Part shown: positions 8,871 to 17,307 of the stretch, one piece after another
Numbering within the stretch: position 1 is the stretch's first letter
Layout of the letters: the number at the start of each line of letters is the position of its first letter
Assembly (NCBI GenBank): GCA_020025195.1
Contig: JAHHSN010000006.1
Span: 1 to 64,000, forward strand
Origin: Angelakisella sp.
Lineage (GTDB): Bacteria > Bacillota > Clostridia > Oscillospirales > Ruminococcaceae
Direction: 5' to 3'
DNA length: 64,000 nt
The notes under the pieces: generated by a model
Told to the model about the DNA's origin: nothing
What the model saw: only the letters and a program-made list of their open reading frames with translations
The model's database searches: none
Position numbers and translations under genes: made by a program

Positions 8871-9467
8871 ATGAAAAAAATCAGTTGGAAGGGCTCTACC
8901 CTTTTGGCGCCGGTTCCCGCGGCGCTCGTCACCTGCGGCACCATGGAAAAGCCCAACGCCCTCACCATCGCGTGGACCGGTATCGTCAACAGCAATCCCC
9001 CCATGACCTACATCTCGGTGCGCCCCGAGCGCTACTCCCACGCGATCATTAAGGAGTCGGGGGAGTTCGTCATCAACCTGACCACCGGACGGATGGTGCG
9101 CGGTGTGGACTTCTGCGGGGTGCGCTCCGGGCGGGACATGGATAAGCTTACCCTCTGCAAATTCCATACCGAGGAAGCGCAGGCGGTGGCGGCGCCGCTC
9201 CTTTCGGAAAGCCCCGTTTCGCTGGAGTGCCGCGTCACCGAGGTAAAGCCCCTCGGAAGCCACGATATGTTCCTTGCGGAGATTGTCGCGGTGGACGTCG
9301 ACCCCGCCATTCTGGACGAGGAGGGAAAGCTTCATCTGGAAAAGAGCGGTCTCCTCGCCTATTCCCACGGGGAGTATTTCGCCCTCGGCAAAAAGATTGG
9401 CTCCTTTGGTTTTTCGGTCAAGAAGAAGCGCCCCAAGAACCCTGCCCGCCCCAAAAAGAAAAAATAA
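8871..9467 (+). CDS. Flavin reductase family protein (flavoredoxin-like)
   Basis: A 198-residue protein with the FMN-binding split-barrel fold. Visible family features are PAALVTCGTMEKPNALTIAW near the start, SVRPERYSHAIIKESGEFVIN, and LAEIVAVDVD in the second half. Such proteins bind FMN and pass electrons from NAD(P)H or ferredoxin-like donors. The tail is strongly basic (poly-Lys). It has an AAAGGAAAAAG ribosome site and is the second gene of a two-gene unit with the TSUP carrier, which hints at a sulfur-compound role (inference). Confidence 0.82.
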   Translation: MKKISWKGSTLLAPVPAALVTCGTMEKPNALTIAWTGIVNSNPPMTYISVRPERYSHAIIKESGEFVINLTTGRMVRGVDFCGVRSGRDMDKLTLCKFHTEEAQAVAAPLLSESPVSLECRVTEVKPLGSHDMFLAEIVAVDVDPAILDEEGKLHLEKSGLLAYSHGEYFALGKKIGSFGFSVKKKRPKNPARPKKKK

Positions 9468-9472
9468 GCCAT

Positions 9473-9501
9473 AAGAGACTGCTTCGGCGGTCTCTTTTTT
9501 A
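9473..9501 (+). terminator. Rho-independent terminator
   Basis: AAGAGAC and GTCTCTT arms around a TGCTTCGGCG loop, then a T-run. Confidence 0.85.
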
Positions 9502-9520
9502 TGAAAAGGGGATCGAACTC

Positions 9521-9557
9521 TTTTAATGAGCCGTATTTCATGGTATAATAAACCATG
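9521..9557 (+). promoter_or_regulatory. metG promoter with overlapping dyad
   Basis: A consensus TATAAT at 9544-9549 has a weak TTTTAA 17 bases upstream. CATGGT and ACCATG arms (9539-9557) lie symmetrically around the -10 box, as an operator would. The leader is only ~45 bases, so there is no room for a T-box. Confidence 0.6.
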
Positions 9558-9600
9558 TATCTTATAAAATGCGCTCATTTGCGCGGGAGGTTAACAGCAA

Positions 9601-11547
9601 ATGGAACAGAAAAAGAAGTTTTATATTACCACGCCGATCTATTATCCCTCGGATAAGCTGCACATCGGGCACAGCTACTGCACCGTAGCCACCGACTGCA
9701 TGGCGCGCTATAAAAGACTTTCCGGCTATGACGTCATGTTCCTCACCGGAACCGACGAGCACGGTCAGAAGATCGAAGAAAAGGCGAAGGAAAAGGGCGT
9801 CACCCCCAAGGAATTTGTCGACCAGATCGTTGAGGGAAAGGGCGGCATCAAGGACCTCTGGAAGCTGATGAACATCTCGAACGACCGCTTCATCCGCACC
9901 ACCGACGACTACCACGTCGAAGCGGTTCAGAAGATCTTCAAGGAGCTTTATGACCGCGGTGATATCTATAAGGGCACCTACAAGGGAAAATACTGTACCC
10001 CCTGCGAAACCTTCTGGACCGAAAGCCAGCTGAAGGACGGCTGCTGCCCCGACTGCGGACGTCCCGTACAGGACGCCGAGGAGGAGGCGTATTTCTTCCG
10101 TCTCTCCAAGTACGCCGACCGGCTGCTCAAGCTCTATGATGAGAACCCCGAGTTTCTCACCCCCGAATCCCGCGTCAATGAGATGCGCGCCTTCATCAAT
10201 CAGGGTCTGCAGGATCTCTGCGTTTCCCGTACCAGCTTCACCTGGGGCATCCCGGTGGAATTTGACCCCAAGCACGTCGTCTATGTCTGGGTGGACGCCC
10301 TCTTTAACTATATGACCGCCCTCGGCTATCAGAACGACCGCTACCATGAGCTGGAGCATTACTGGCCCGCCGACGTTCACTTCGTCGGCAAGGAGATCGT
10401 CCGCTTCCACGCGGTCATCTGGCCGGCGCTCCTCATGGCGATGGATCTCCCGCTTCCGAAGCGTGTTTACGGCCACGGCTGGCTGCTTCTGGAGGGCGGC
10501 AAGATGAGTAAATCCAAGGGCAACGTCGTGGACCCCGTGGTGCTCTGCGAGCGCTACGGCGTGGATGCCATCCGGTTCTTCCTGCTCCGGAGCTTCCCCT
10601 TTGGCTCGGATGGCGTTTTCTCCAATGAGCTGCTCATCAACTGCATCAATACCGACCTCGCGAACGACCTCGGGAATCTGGTTTCCCGCACCGTCGCCAT
10701 GGTCATGAAGTACTTCGGCGGCACCCTGCCGAAGGAGCAGGAGGCAGGCCCCGAGGATGAGGAGCTGCTCGCCCTCGCCGGGAACCTCCGCGCGGCGTAT
10801 GAGAAGGAGATGGAGGCCTTTGCCTTCCAGAACGGCCTCACCGAGATCTTTAAGCTCATTTCCCGCGCCAACAAGTATATTGACGAAACGGCGCCCTGGG
10901 TTCTTGCCAAGGACGAAGCCAAGCGCCCCCGTCTGGCCCGCGTCATGTATAACCTTCTGGAGTGCATCCGCCTCGCGGGGATCCTCCTCACCCCCTATAT
11001 GCCCGGTTCCGCCGAGAAGATCCTCGACCAGTGCGGCGCCCTCCCCGAGGAGCGCACCTGGGAGTCCGCGGAACAATTCGGCGGCCTTCGCTCCGATGTA
11101 ACGGTACAGAAGGGCGAGGTGCTGTTCCCCCGCATCGACGTGCAGAAGGAGCTGGCGGAGCTTGCCGCCAAGAAGGAGGAAAAGGCGGCCGAGGCGGCAG
11201 CGGAGGGCCCCGCGCCCAAGGCAGAGATTGCCTTCGAGGACTTTGAGAAGACGGACTTTACCGTCTGCAAGGTGCTGGCCTGCGAGGCGGTGCCGAAGTC
11301 CAATAAGCTGCTTCGCTTCACCTTGGATGACGGCAGCGGCAAGGAACGCCAGATCCTCTCCGGTATCGCGAAATATTACAAGCCGGAGGAGCTCATCGGC
11401 AAAACAGTGGTTGCCTGCACCAATCTGGCCCCCCGCAAGATGATGGGCTATGATTCCTGCGGTATGCTCATCTCCGCGGAAAAGGGCAAGAAGCTGCACC
11501 TCCTCATGCTGGATGATAAGATCGAAGCGGGCGCGAAGCTCTGCTGA
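9601..11547 (+). CDS. metG: Methionyl-tRNA synthetase
   Basis: A 648-residue class I synthetase that charges tRNA-Met. HIGH lies at residues 21-24 and KMSKS at 301-305. A zinc-knuckle pair is visible (C132-T-P-C135 and C149-P-D-C152). After the anticodon-binding domain a Lys/Glu/Ala-rich linker leads to a C-terminal tRNA-binding OB domain (from about residue 545: FEDFEKTDFTVCKVL, later NLAPRKMMGYDSCGM). That domain occurs in many bacterial MetRS and favours dimerisation. It begins right after a GCGGGAGG site and is followed by TatD, a usual neighbour. Confidence 0.97.
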   Translation: MEQKKKFYITTPIYYPSDKLHIGHSYCTVATDCMARYKRLSGYDVMFLTGTDEHGQKIEEKAKEKGVTPKEFVDQIVEGKGGIKDLWKLMNISNDRFIRTTDDYHVEAVQKIFKELYDRGDIYKGTYKGKYCTPCETFWTESQLKDGCCPDCGRPVQDAEEEAYFFRLSKYADRLLKLYDENPEFLTPESRVNEMRAFINQGLQDLCVSRTSFTWGIPVEFDPKHVVYVWVDALFNYMTALGYQNDRYHELEHYWPADVHFVGKEIVRFHAVIWPALLMAMDLPLPKRVYGHGWLLLEGGKMSKSKGNVVDPVVLCERYGVDAIRFFLLRSFPFGSDGVFSNELLINCINTDLANDLGNLVSRTVAMVMKYFGGTLPKEQEAGPEDEELLALAGNLRAAYEKEMEAFAFQNGLTEIFKLISRANKYIDETAPWVLAKDEAKRPRLARVMYNLLECIRLAGILLTPYMPGSAEKILDQCGALPEERTWESAEQFGGLRSDVTVQKGEVLFPRIDVQKELAELAAKKEEKAAEAAAEGPAPKAEIAFEDFEKTDFTVCKVLACEAVPKSNKLLRFTLDDGSGKERQILSGIAKYYKPEELIGKTVVACTNLAPRKMMGYDSCGMLISAEKGKKLHLLMLDDKIEAGAKLC

Positions 11548-11568
11548 TGTCCCCGTAAAATGAATAAG

Positions 11569-11606
11569 AGCCGGGAGCGGAACCTAGACCACTGCCGGCT
11601 TTTCTT
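11569..11606 (+). terminator. Possible weak terminator after metG
   Basis: AGCCGG and CCGGCT arms with a ~20-base loop, followed by TTTCTT. The long loop and poor T-run make read-through into tatD likely. Confidence 0.4.
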
Positions 11607-11632
11607 CTGCTTCTTAAAGGAGGAATTTCCCC

Positions 11633-12400
11633 TTGAACGGAATTTTTGATTCCCATGCCCATTATGACGACTCCCGCTTTGACGAGGACCGGGAGGAACT
11701 CCTGTCCCGTATTCATGGGGAGGGCGTCGAATATATTATGACAATCGGTGCGGATCTTGCGTCCTCCCGGCGGGCCTTGGAGCTCGCTGAGGAGCATCCC
11801 TTTATCTATGCCGCGGTGGGGGTTCACCCCGAGCAGTGCGGGGAGGCGCCCGAGCATTACCGCGAGGAGCTTAGCCGCATGGCGGCGTCCCCGCGGGTCC
11901 GTGCCATCGGGGAAATCGGCCTCGATTATTACTGGAAGGAGAATCCCCCGAAGGAATTACAACATCGTTATTTTGAGGAGCAGCTCATTCTGGCGCGGGA
12001 GCTTGATCTGCCGGTCATCATCCATGACCGGGAGGCGCACGCCGACACCCTCGAAATGATAAAGCGGCACCGTCCCCGGGGCGTGGTCCACTGCTATTCC
12101 GGCTCCGCCGAGACCGCGCTGGAACTCATAAAGCTCGGGATGTACATCGGCTTTACGGGCGCTCTCACCTTTAAGAACGCCCGGCGGGCGGTGGAAGCGG
12201 CGGCGGTGGTGCCGGATGACCGGCTGCTCATAGAGACTGACTGCCCCTATATGGCGCCGGTCCCCCTTCGGGGAAAGCGCTGTGACTCCTCCATGCTGTC
12301 CTTTGTGGCGGAGAAGCTCGCGGAAATCCGCGGCACGACTCCGGAGGAGATCGTTCGGCTGACGGCGGAAAACGCCAAGGCCCTTTACGGCGTCGGGTGA
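11633..12400 (+). CDS. tatD: TatD family metal-dependent hydrolase
   Basis: A 255-residue TIM-barrel hydrolase of the TatD DNase group. Metal-binding motifs appear in order: DSHAHYDD near the N-terminus, GEIGLDYYW in the middle, VIHDREA, VHCYSGS and ETDCPYMAP. TatD proteins are 3'-5' DNases or deacylases; the cellular role in clostridia is not certain. The start is TTG, 8 bases after a strong AAAGGAGGAA. It is adjacent to metG, the common bacterial order. Confidence 0.93.
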   Translation: MNGIFDSHAHYDDSRFDEDREELLSRIHGEGVEYIMTIGADLASSRRALELAEEHPFIYAAVGVHPEQCGEAPEHYREELSRMAASPRVRAIGEIGLDYYWKENPPKELQHRYFEEQLILARELDLPVIIHDREAHADTLEMIKRHRPRGVVHCYSGSAETALELIKLGMYIGFTGALTFKNARRAVEAAAVVPDDRLLIETDCPYMAPVPLRGKRCDSSMLSFVAEKLAEIRGTTPEEIVRLTAENAKALYGVG

Positions 12401-12454
12401 AGCCTTTTGGTTTATCCCATTTTAAGAAAACCTCAGGAGAGGAGGAAAAGCTCT

Positions 12455-13354
12455 GTGGAAATGCCCGCGTTCCTGCAAAAGATCATCGACAAAAGCCCCG
12501 TTCTGGAACGGGTCGCAGATATTATCACTATTTATTTTGACCGCCGGCTGGGCCGCGCCGCGGCGGCGTTCGCCTATTACCTGATGCTGAGCTTTTTCCC
12601 GCTTCTCATCTGCGTTTCCAGCATCCTCGGTAAGGCCAATCTCGACACCGGCGTTATTGTACAAAGTCTGGACGGCATTGTTCCGAGGCAGGTCATTGAT
12701 ACCCTCACCGGATTTCTTCAGTATGTCAGCGAAAATTACAGCATGACCATGCTGGTGGCGAGCGTCCTGCTTTTGGTTACCACAGCGTCCGGCGCGTTCA
12801 GCACCCTGATGACCAGCATGGGGGATCTCTATGGCCGAAAGCGCTATTCCGGCGTTTTGCACACCGTTATGAGCGTCCTTTATGCCTTCCTGTTCGTCAT
12901 CATGATCTACGGCTCGGTACTGCTCCTTATTACAGGCGGCTGGTTCATCCGTCTTCTGGATGAATGGTTCCATATCGGGGCGATCATCAAGGATTGGCAG
13001 TGGTTGCGTTTCGTTCTCCTTGTCGCCATCATCATCCTGCTCCTATCCCTTCTTTACCGCCTGGTATCCCCCAGACAGAAACCTCCGCTTCCCATTCTGC
13101 CGGGCGCGGCAATGGCAGCGGTGCTCATCCTTATAGTCAGTATCGTCTTTTCCATTATGATCAGCGCTTCCGCCAAATACGCGCTGGTCTATGGGTCGCT
13201 GGCCTCCCTGATTATCCTCATGCTCTGGCTCCATCTCATCGGGGCGCTCATTCTGGCAGGGGGTATCATCAATCTGACCGTGCGGGACGCGGTGAAAAAG
13301 AAAAAGCAGACACATCGGACAGAAATAATCAAGAGGCAGGCGAAAAAGCCATGA
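12455..13354 (+). CDS. YihY/BrkB family inner-membrane protein
   Basis: A 299-residue membrane protein with about six hydrophobic helices. It has the family-typical AAAAFAYYLMLSFFPLLI in the first helix and the late GSLASLIILMLWLHLIGALIL. YihY/BrkB was once called ribonuclease BN in error; its function is unknown and transport is suspected. GTG 12455 follows GGAGG by nine bases and is preferred to an upstream in-frame TTG at 12407. Its stop overlaps the next gene's ATG (ATGA), so the two are translationally coupled. Confidence 0.87.
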   Translation: MEMPAFLQKIIDKSPVLERVADIITIYFDRRLGRAAAAFAYYLMLSFFPLLICVSSILGKANLDTGVIVQSLDGIVPRQVIDTLTGFLQYVSENYSMTMLVASVLLLVTTASGAFSTLMTSMGDLYGRKRYSGVLHTVMSVLYAFLFVIMIYGSVLLLITGGWFIRLLDEWFHIGAIIKDWQWLRFVLLVAIIILLLSLLYRLVSPRQKPPLPILPGAAMAAVLILIVSIVFSIMISASAKYALVYGSLASLIILMLWLHLIGALILAGGIINLTVRDAVKKKKQTHRTEIIKRQAKKP

Positions 13355-14517
13355 ATCGCAAAGAGAAAAAGGGAATCTTCATCGCCGTCATGCTGGCGGC
13401 GGTTTCGGTTCGGATCACCTTTACCGGGGTAGGCTCTCTTTTAAGCCTCATCTCGGAGGAGTACGGCCTTTCCTCCGGTACGGCGGGCATCCTCACCATG
13501 CTGCCGCTCTGTGCTTTCGGCGTCTGCTCCATGCCGGTCAGCTCCTTGTGCCGGCGGCTGGGGGAGGGAAGAACGCTCTTTTGGGGGATACTGACCATTC
13601 TTCTCGGCGTCCTGATCCGCTCCTACGGCGGACTTTGGGGCCTTTACCTCGGAACGATCCTTCTGGGGGCGGGCGTCGCGGTCGGCAATGTGCTGCTGCC
13701 GGCTGTCGTCAAGGGGAAATTCCCCGAGCGGATGGGCGGCATGGTCGGGCTTTATTCCGTCGCCATGGGGCTTTCCTCGGCGCTGGCCATTGGGGCGGCG
13801 GTGCCGCTTGCGAAGCTGCCGCACATGGGCTGGCGGAACAGCCTTGCCCTTGGGGCACTCCCGGTGGCTGCCGCGCTTTTTTCATGGTACCGGGAACGCG
13901 GGATGCAGCTGGAAAATACCGAGACGCTGCCCCCCAGACCGGTGAAAGAGTTTCTCAAACAGCCGCTCACCTGGGATGTGACCCTCTTTTTCGGCATCAC
14001 CTCCCTCACCTTTTATTCCATCATCAGCTGGCTGCCCACCATCCTGCAGTCCAGCGGGATCAGCCCCGCGGAGGCGGGCGGCGTGGTTTCCCTGTTTCAG
14101 CTGGTCGGCATCCCGACCTCGCTGCTGGCGCCGCTCTGGGCCGGAAATCGGAAGGATCAGAAGCTTCCGCTCTTTCTCGGCTCCTTTATCAGTCTGGTGG
14201 GGCTTCTGCTCCTCATTGTGTCCCGTTCCTACGCCCTTACCCTTATCGCGGTAATCCTTATGGGGCTCAGCAACGGCTGCAACTTCAGCCTGGGGCTGGC
14301 GCTCTTTGGCTTCCGCACCAAAAACGCCGCCGACGCCGCCAAGCTTTCGGGCCTGGCGCAGTCCATCGGGTATCTTATCGCGGCGACCGGCCCCTCTGTG
14401 ATGGGCTGGCTCTATGAAGCCATCCCGAACTGGAGCATCTGCCTGCTGTATCTGGTCGGCTTCGGAATCCTCTGCATCATTCTGGGTCTGAGATCCGGCG
14501 CGAACAAGACCATTTGA
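13351..14517 (+). CDS. MFS transporter, CynX/NimT type
   Basis: A 388-residue major-facilitator carrier with about twelve membrane segments. The start resembles CynX/NimT proteins (VRITFTGVGSLLSLI, then GLSSGTAGILTMLPLCAFG), a group linked to cyanate, nitroimidazole or other small-molecule movement. The substrate is not evident. The start is fixed by the ATGA overlap with the preceding gene; a longer in-frame reading from 12964 would overlap that gene almost fully and is rejected. A terminator follows. Confidence 0.87.
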   Translation: MNRKEKKGIFIAVMLAAVSVRITFTGVGSLLSLISEEYGLSSGTAGILTMLPLCAFGVCSMPVSSLCRRLGEGRTLFWGILTILLGVLIRSYGGLWGLYLGTILLGAGVAVGNVLLPAVVKGKFPERMGGMVGLYSVAMGLSSALAIGAAVPLAKLPHMGWRNSLALGALPVAAALFSWYRERGMQLENTETLPPRPVKEFLKQPLTWDVTLFFGITSLTFYSIISWLPTILQSSGISPAEAGGVVSLFQLVGIPTSLLAPLWAGNRKDQKLPLFLGSFISLVGLLLLIVSRSYALTLIAVILMGLSNGCNFSLGLALFGFRTKNAADAAKLSGLAQSIGYLIAATGPSVMGWLYEAIPNWSICLLYLVGFGILCIILGLRSGANKTI

Positions 14518-14536
14518 GAGAAAGCGGCTTATAAAA

Positions 14537-14570
14537 AAGAACCGTCCGGCTTTCCGGGCGGTTTTTCTTT
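14537..14570 (+). terminator. Rho-independent terminator
   Basis: ACCGTCCGG, CTTT loop, CCGGGCGGT, then TTTTT. Confidence 0.85.
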
Positions 14571-14695
14571 TGGGAAAGATGGGATAAAGAGTTTATGGAC
14601 GGCACGGCGCCTTATGGAACGCGGAAAGGCTGCGGTCTGCCGGACAACAAATAAAGTACAAATAGTATAAATTAACTTTGAATTAACAAATAGTA

Positions 14696-14733
14696 AAAGC
14701 TCCGCTCCCTTCGGAAAGGGGGACGGAGCTTTG
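14696..14733 (-). terminator. Terminator of the moaC-moaA-mogA operon (bidirectional hairpin)
   Basis: AAAGCTCCG and CGGAGCTTT form a perfect 9-bp stem, with an inner CCCTTCGGAAAGGG hairpin. The T-run on the minus side is modest (TTTTACTATTTG). Confidence 0.7.
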
Positions 14734-14737
14734 TTTC

Positions 14738-15574
14738 TTAGTGATGATGGTGGTTATGGTCCTTTCGGGCACACTCGCCGCCCTCGCCGCGGAGCATTTC
14801 CACGCCGTGGGAAAGCGCCGGCAGGATGAAGCGGAGGTTTTCCTCCACCGCCTTGGGACTGCCGGGTAGATTGATGATGAGACTCTTGCCTCGGATGCCC
14901 GCCACCGCGCGGGTCAGCATGGCACGGGGGGTGTATTGCAGGGAGTTGGCCACCATGGCGGCAGGGATCCCCGGCACCTGACGCTCCACCACGTCCAGAG
15001 TTGCTTCGGGGGTGCAGTCGCGGGGGGCAAAGCCGGTTCCGCCGGTGGTGAGGATGAGGTCGGCGGCATGGCTGTCGCTCATCTCTTTCATGGCTTCGGC
15101 CAGCTGGTCCCGCTCATCCGGGAGGATGAGGGTGCGGGTAATGAGCATCCCGGCCTCCCGGCAAAGCTCCTCGATCTTGGGCCCGGAAAGATCCGCCCGT
15201 TCGCCGCGGGAGCCCTTGTCGCTGGAGGTGATGACCGCCACGCGGGGCGGGGTGGGGACGGAATCGGGGACGAGAGTCAGCTCATCTCCTACCGAAAGCG
15301 TCCCGCCGGCAAGCACCCGGGCAAAGGTCTCCTCGCCGGTGCGGGTGATCATCAGCCAGAGATCACCGGAGGTGAGACGGTCCCCCACTTTCATGGGGGG
15401 AATGTCCCGGAGGAGAAGGCTGCCGCCAAGAGGAGTCTGTTCCTCGGAAAGAAGACAGATTTCCGTCCCGCTTTCGGGGTGTTCCGAAAAGCCGCGGCCC
15501 GCAAGGAACCGGGCAGAGGAAGCAGAGACGGGTTTGGTCCCCATGAGGGGATAGAGCGCGGTGATGATGCTCAT
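14738..15574 (-). CDS. MogA/MoaB-type molybdopterin protein with MOSC-like N-domain
   Basis: A 278-residue protein. The C-terminal ~165 residues are a MogA/MoaB fold: RVAVITSSDKGSRGERAD opens it, and TTGGTGFAPRDCTPEA is the MPT-binding motif. This domain adenylates molybdopterin before metal insertion. The first ~105 residues end in FARVLAGGTLSVGDELTL, which resembles the end of MOSC domains, but the MOSC cysteine is not evident. The protein ends in HNHHHH, a natural histidine tail that might bind metal. It is last in a moaC-moaA-mogA operon, three bases after moaA. Confidence 0.85.
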   Translation of the reverse strand: MSIITALYPLMGTKPVSASSARFLAGRGFSEHPESGTEICLLSEEQTPLGGSLLLRDIPPMKVGDRLTSGDLWLMITRTGEETFARVLAGGTLSVGDELTLVPDSVPTPPRVAVITSSDKGSRGERADLSGPKIEELCREAGMLITRTLILPDERDQLAEAMKEMSDSHAADLILTTGGTGFAPRDCTPEATLDVVERQVPGIPAAMVANSLQYTPRAMLTRAVAGIRGKSLIINLPGSPKAVEENLRFILPALSHGVEMLRGEGGECARKDHNHHHH

Positions 15575-15577
15575 AGA

Positions 15578-16546
15578 TTATCCTCCGATCGAGTTCATTT
15601 TGTCAGGATCTCCGACGCCGCGGTCTTCAAAGTGGTGCCGGAGGGGTTTTCTCAGAATGGCGTCCGACAGGACCTTTTTCAGCTCCTCATCGTCTGCGCC
15701 GCCCCGCAGGAGGGGAAGCAGCTCCACGCCGTCGGGGTGATTGAGGCAGAGCTTTAGAAAGCCGGAGGAGGTGAGCCGCACCCGGTTGCAGCTGGCGCAG
15801 AAGGGATGGGTGAGGGCGGTGATAAAACCGATATGTCCTTTGAAGCCCTCAAAGGAGACATAGGAGGCGGGACCGTTGCCGAGCGCCTCGGAGCAGGGAA
15901 TGGAGGGGCCGAACCGCTCCTCCAGAGAGGTGAGAATCTCAGAGAAGGGGATGCCGGAAAACTGCTTTCCGCAGCCGATGGGCATGAGTTCGATCATCCG
16001 GACCTGCAGGTCATGGTCCCGCGCGAGGGCGGCGAGATCGGGAAGCTCGTCCTCATTGACGCCGCGCAGCGGCACGCAGTTGAGCTTGACGGGGAGCCCC
16101 AGCTCCATCGCCTTGCGGATGGCGGCTTCGGTCTCATCAATGTGGTCAAAGCGGGTGATATCGGCATAGCGGTCCCGTTTCAGGCTGTCGATGCTGAAGG
16201 TGACGGCGTCCAGCCCCGCGGCGACCAGCTCCTCTGCCATGGGGGCAAAGAGCACGCCGTTGGTGGTGAGGGTGATCTGTTTGATGCCGGGGATGGCCTT
16301 TATATCCCGGATAAGCCCTGCGATCCCGTGACGGACCAGCGGTTCTCCGCCGGTGAGCTTGATTTTGCGGATGCCCAGCGAGGCAAACACCCGGCAAATA
16401 CGTAAAATTTCCTCAAAGGTGAGGACGTTTTCATGCGGGATCCACTCCACGCCGTCTTTCGGCATACAGTAGATACAGCGAAGATTACAGCGGTCTGTGA
16501 CCGAAATGCGGAGATAATCGATCTCGCGCCCAAAGTTGTCCAGCAT
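15578..16546 (-). CDS. moaA: GTP 3',8-cyclase MoaA
   Basis: A 322-residue radical SAM enzyme for the first step of molybdenum-cofactor synthesis. The N-terminal cluster motif is CNLRCIYC. The C-terminal cluster cysteines lie in FCASCNRVRLTSSGFLKLC, and the C-terminus is Gly-Gly as required for MoaA activation. TGGEPL and the TTNG strand are also present. Its ATG overlaps the moaC stop by one base (TGATG). The next gene is the MogA-like protein. Confidence 0.96.
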   Translation of the reverse strand: MLDNFGREIDYLRISVTDRCNLRCIYCMPKDGVEWIPHENVLTFEEILRICRVFASLGIRKIKLTGGEPLVRHGIAGLIRDIKAIPGIKQITLTTNGVLFAPMAEELVAAGLDAVTFSIDSLKRDRYADITRFDHIDETEAAIRKAMELGLPVKLNCVPLRGVNEDELPDLAALARDHDLQVRMIELMPIGCGKQFSGIPFSEILTSLEERFGPSIPCSEALGNGPASYVSFEGFKGHIGFITALTHPFCASCNRVRLTSSGFLKLCLNHPDGVELLPLLRGGADDEELKKVLSDAILRKPLRHHFEDRGVGDPDKMNSIGG

Positions 16547-17028
16547 CAGGGTTCCTCCCGTTCATAAACGCCGCTCTTTCCGCCGCTCTTGTGGAGGAGG
16601 CAGACCTCGCTCATCACCATGGAGCGGTCCACGGCCTTGCACATATCGTAAATGGTGAGCAGCGCCACCGAAACCCCGGTGAGCGCTTCCATCTCCACAC
16701 CGGTCTGGCTGGCAACCACAGCGGTGCAGATGGCTTCCACCTTTTGTTCCTCCGGGTAGAGCTTAAATTCCACGCTGCAGTGGGTCAGCCCGATGGGGTG
16801 ACACATCGGGATAAGAAGCGCAGTGCGTTTGGCGGCCATGATGCCCGCCACCTGCGCGACGCCGAGCACGTTGCCCTTGCGGCCGTTTCCTTTTTCGGTC
16901 GCCTCATAGGCCGCGGCGTTCATATGAATAAAGCCGTGCGCGACCGCGCGGCGTTCGGTTACCGCCTTGGCAGAAACGTCTACCATGACGGCATTGCCGT
17001 TTTCGTCAAAATGATTGAGTCCGTTCAT
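16546..17028 (-). CDS. moaC: Cyclic pyranopterin monophosphate synthase MoaC
   Basis: A 160-residue protein matching MoaC throughout: LNHFDENGNAVMVDVSAK at the start, LIPMCHPIGLTHC in the middle, and DMCKAVDRSMVMSEV followed by KSGGKSG at the end. With MoaA it turns GTP into cyclic pyranopterin monophosphate. It is the first gene of the operon. A GGAGGATAGCGC ribosome site precedes the ATG and the promoter lies 31 bases upstream. Confidence 0.96.
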   Translation of the reverse strand: MNGLNHFDENGNAVMVDVSAKAVTERRAVAHGFIHMNAAAYEATEKGNGRKGNVLGVAQVAGIMAAKRTALLIPMCHPIGLTHCSVEFKLYPEEQKVEAICTAVVASQTGVEMEALTGVSVALLTIYDMCKAVDRSMVMSEVCLLHKSGGKSGVYEREEP

Positions 17029-17058
17029 GCGCTATCCTCCAAAAAGATACTCTCATCT

Positions 17059-17086
17059 ATTATACGCTCATTTTGGAAGTCTGCAA
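17059..17086 (-). promoter_or_regulatory. Promoter of the moa operon
   Basis: Minus strand TTGCAG, 16-base spacer, TATAAT. The leader is only about 25 bases, so there is no Moco riboswitch. Confidence 0.75.
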
Positions 17087-17102
17087 CCTCCGAAGGGGAA
17101 AA

Positions 17103-17201
17103 TTGTCATAATATACAGGGAATTACTATCATTATAGCGGAAAGGGAGGGAACATGGAATACCCAAAACCGAAAAGGGAGAAATTGAAATCGGCTTTTTA
17201 G
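17103..17201 (+). other. Promoter-like site plus 15-codon leader ORF
   Basis: TTGTCA, 18 bases, TATCAT (17103-17132) is followed by AAAGGGAGGG and an ATG at 17154 opening a 15-codon frame (MEYPKPKREKLKSAF, stop 17199-17201). It lies upstream of the GNAT gene but has its own promoter-like signal. It may be a leader peptide or chance. Confidence 0.3.
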
Positions 17202-17239
17202 TCAAATGAGCGAAAAAGGGAGAAACAAGTCGGGGTTTG

Positions 17240-17268
17240 TTGACCGGGCCACCTTTCTGTGCTAGACT
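17240..17268 (+). promoter_or_regulatory. Promoter of the GNAT gene
   Basis: TTGACC, 17-base spacer, TAGACT, 40 bases before the start codon. Confidence 0.7.
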
Positions 17269-17307
17269 GATGCGTATCGCTTGGATACCTTTGAGGGAGG
17301 TTATAAA

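Noticed and set aside
12964..14517. Longer reading of the MFS transporter starting at 12964
   Set aside because: The extra 129 codons lie in another frame inside the YihY gene. ATG 13351 with the ATGA overlap and transporter-like start is right.
14738..14760. C-terminal histidine run as an artificial tag
   Set aside because: It is coded in genomic context just before the native operon terminator, with no vector sequence. Natural His tails occur in metal-handling proteins.
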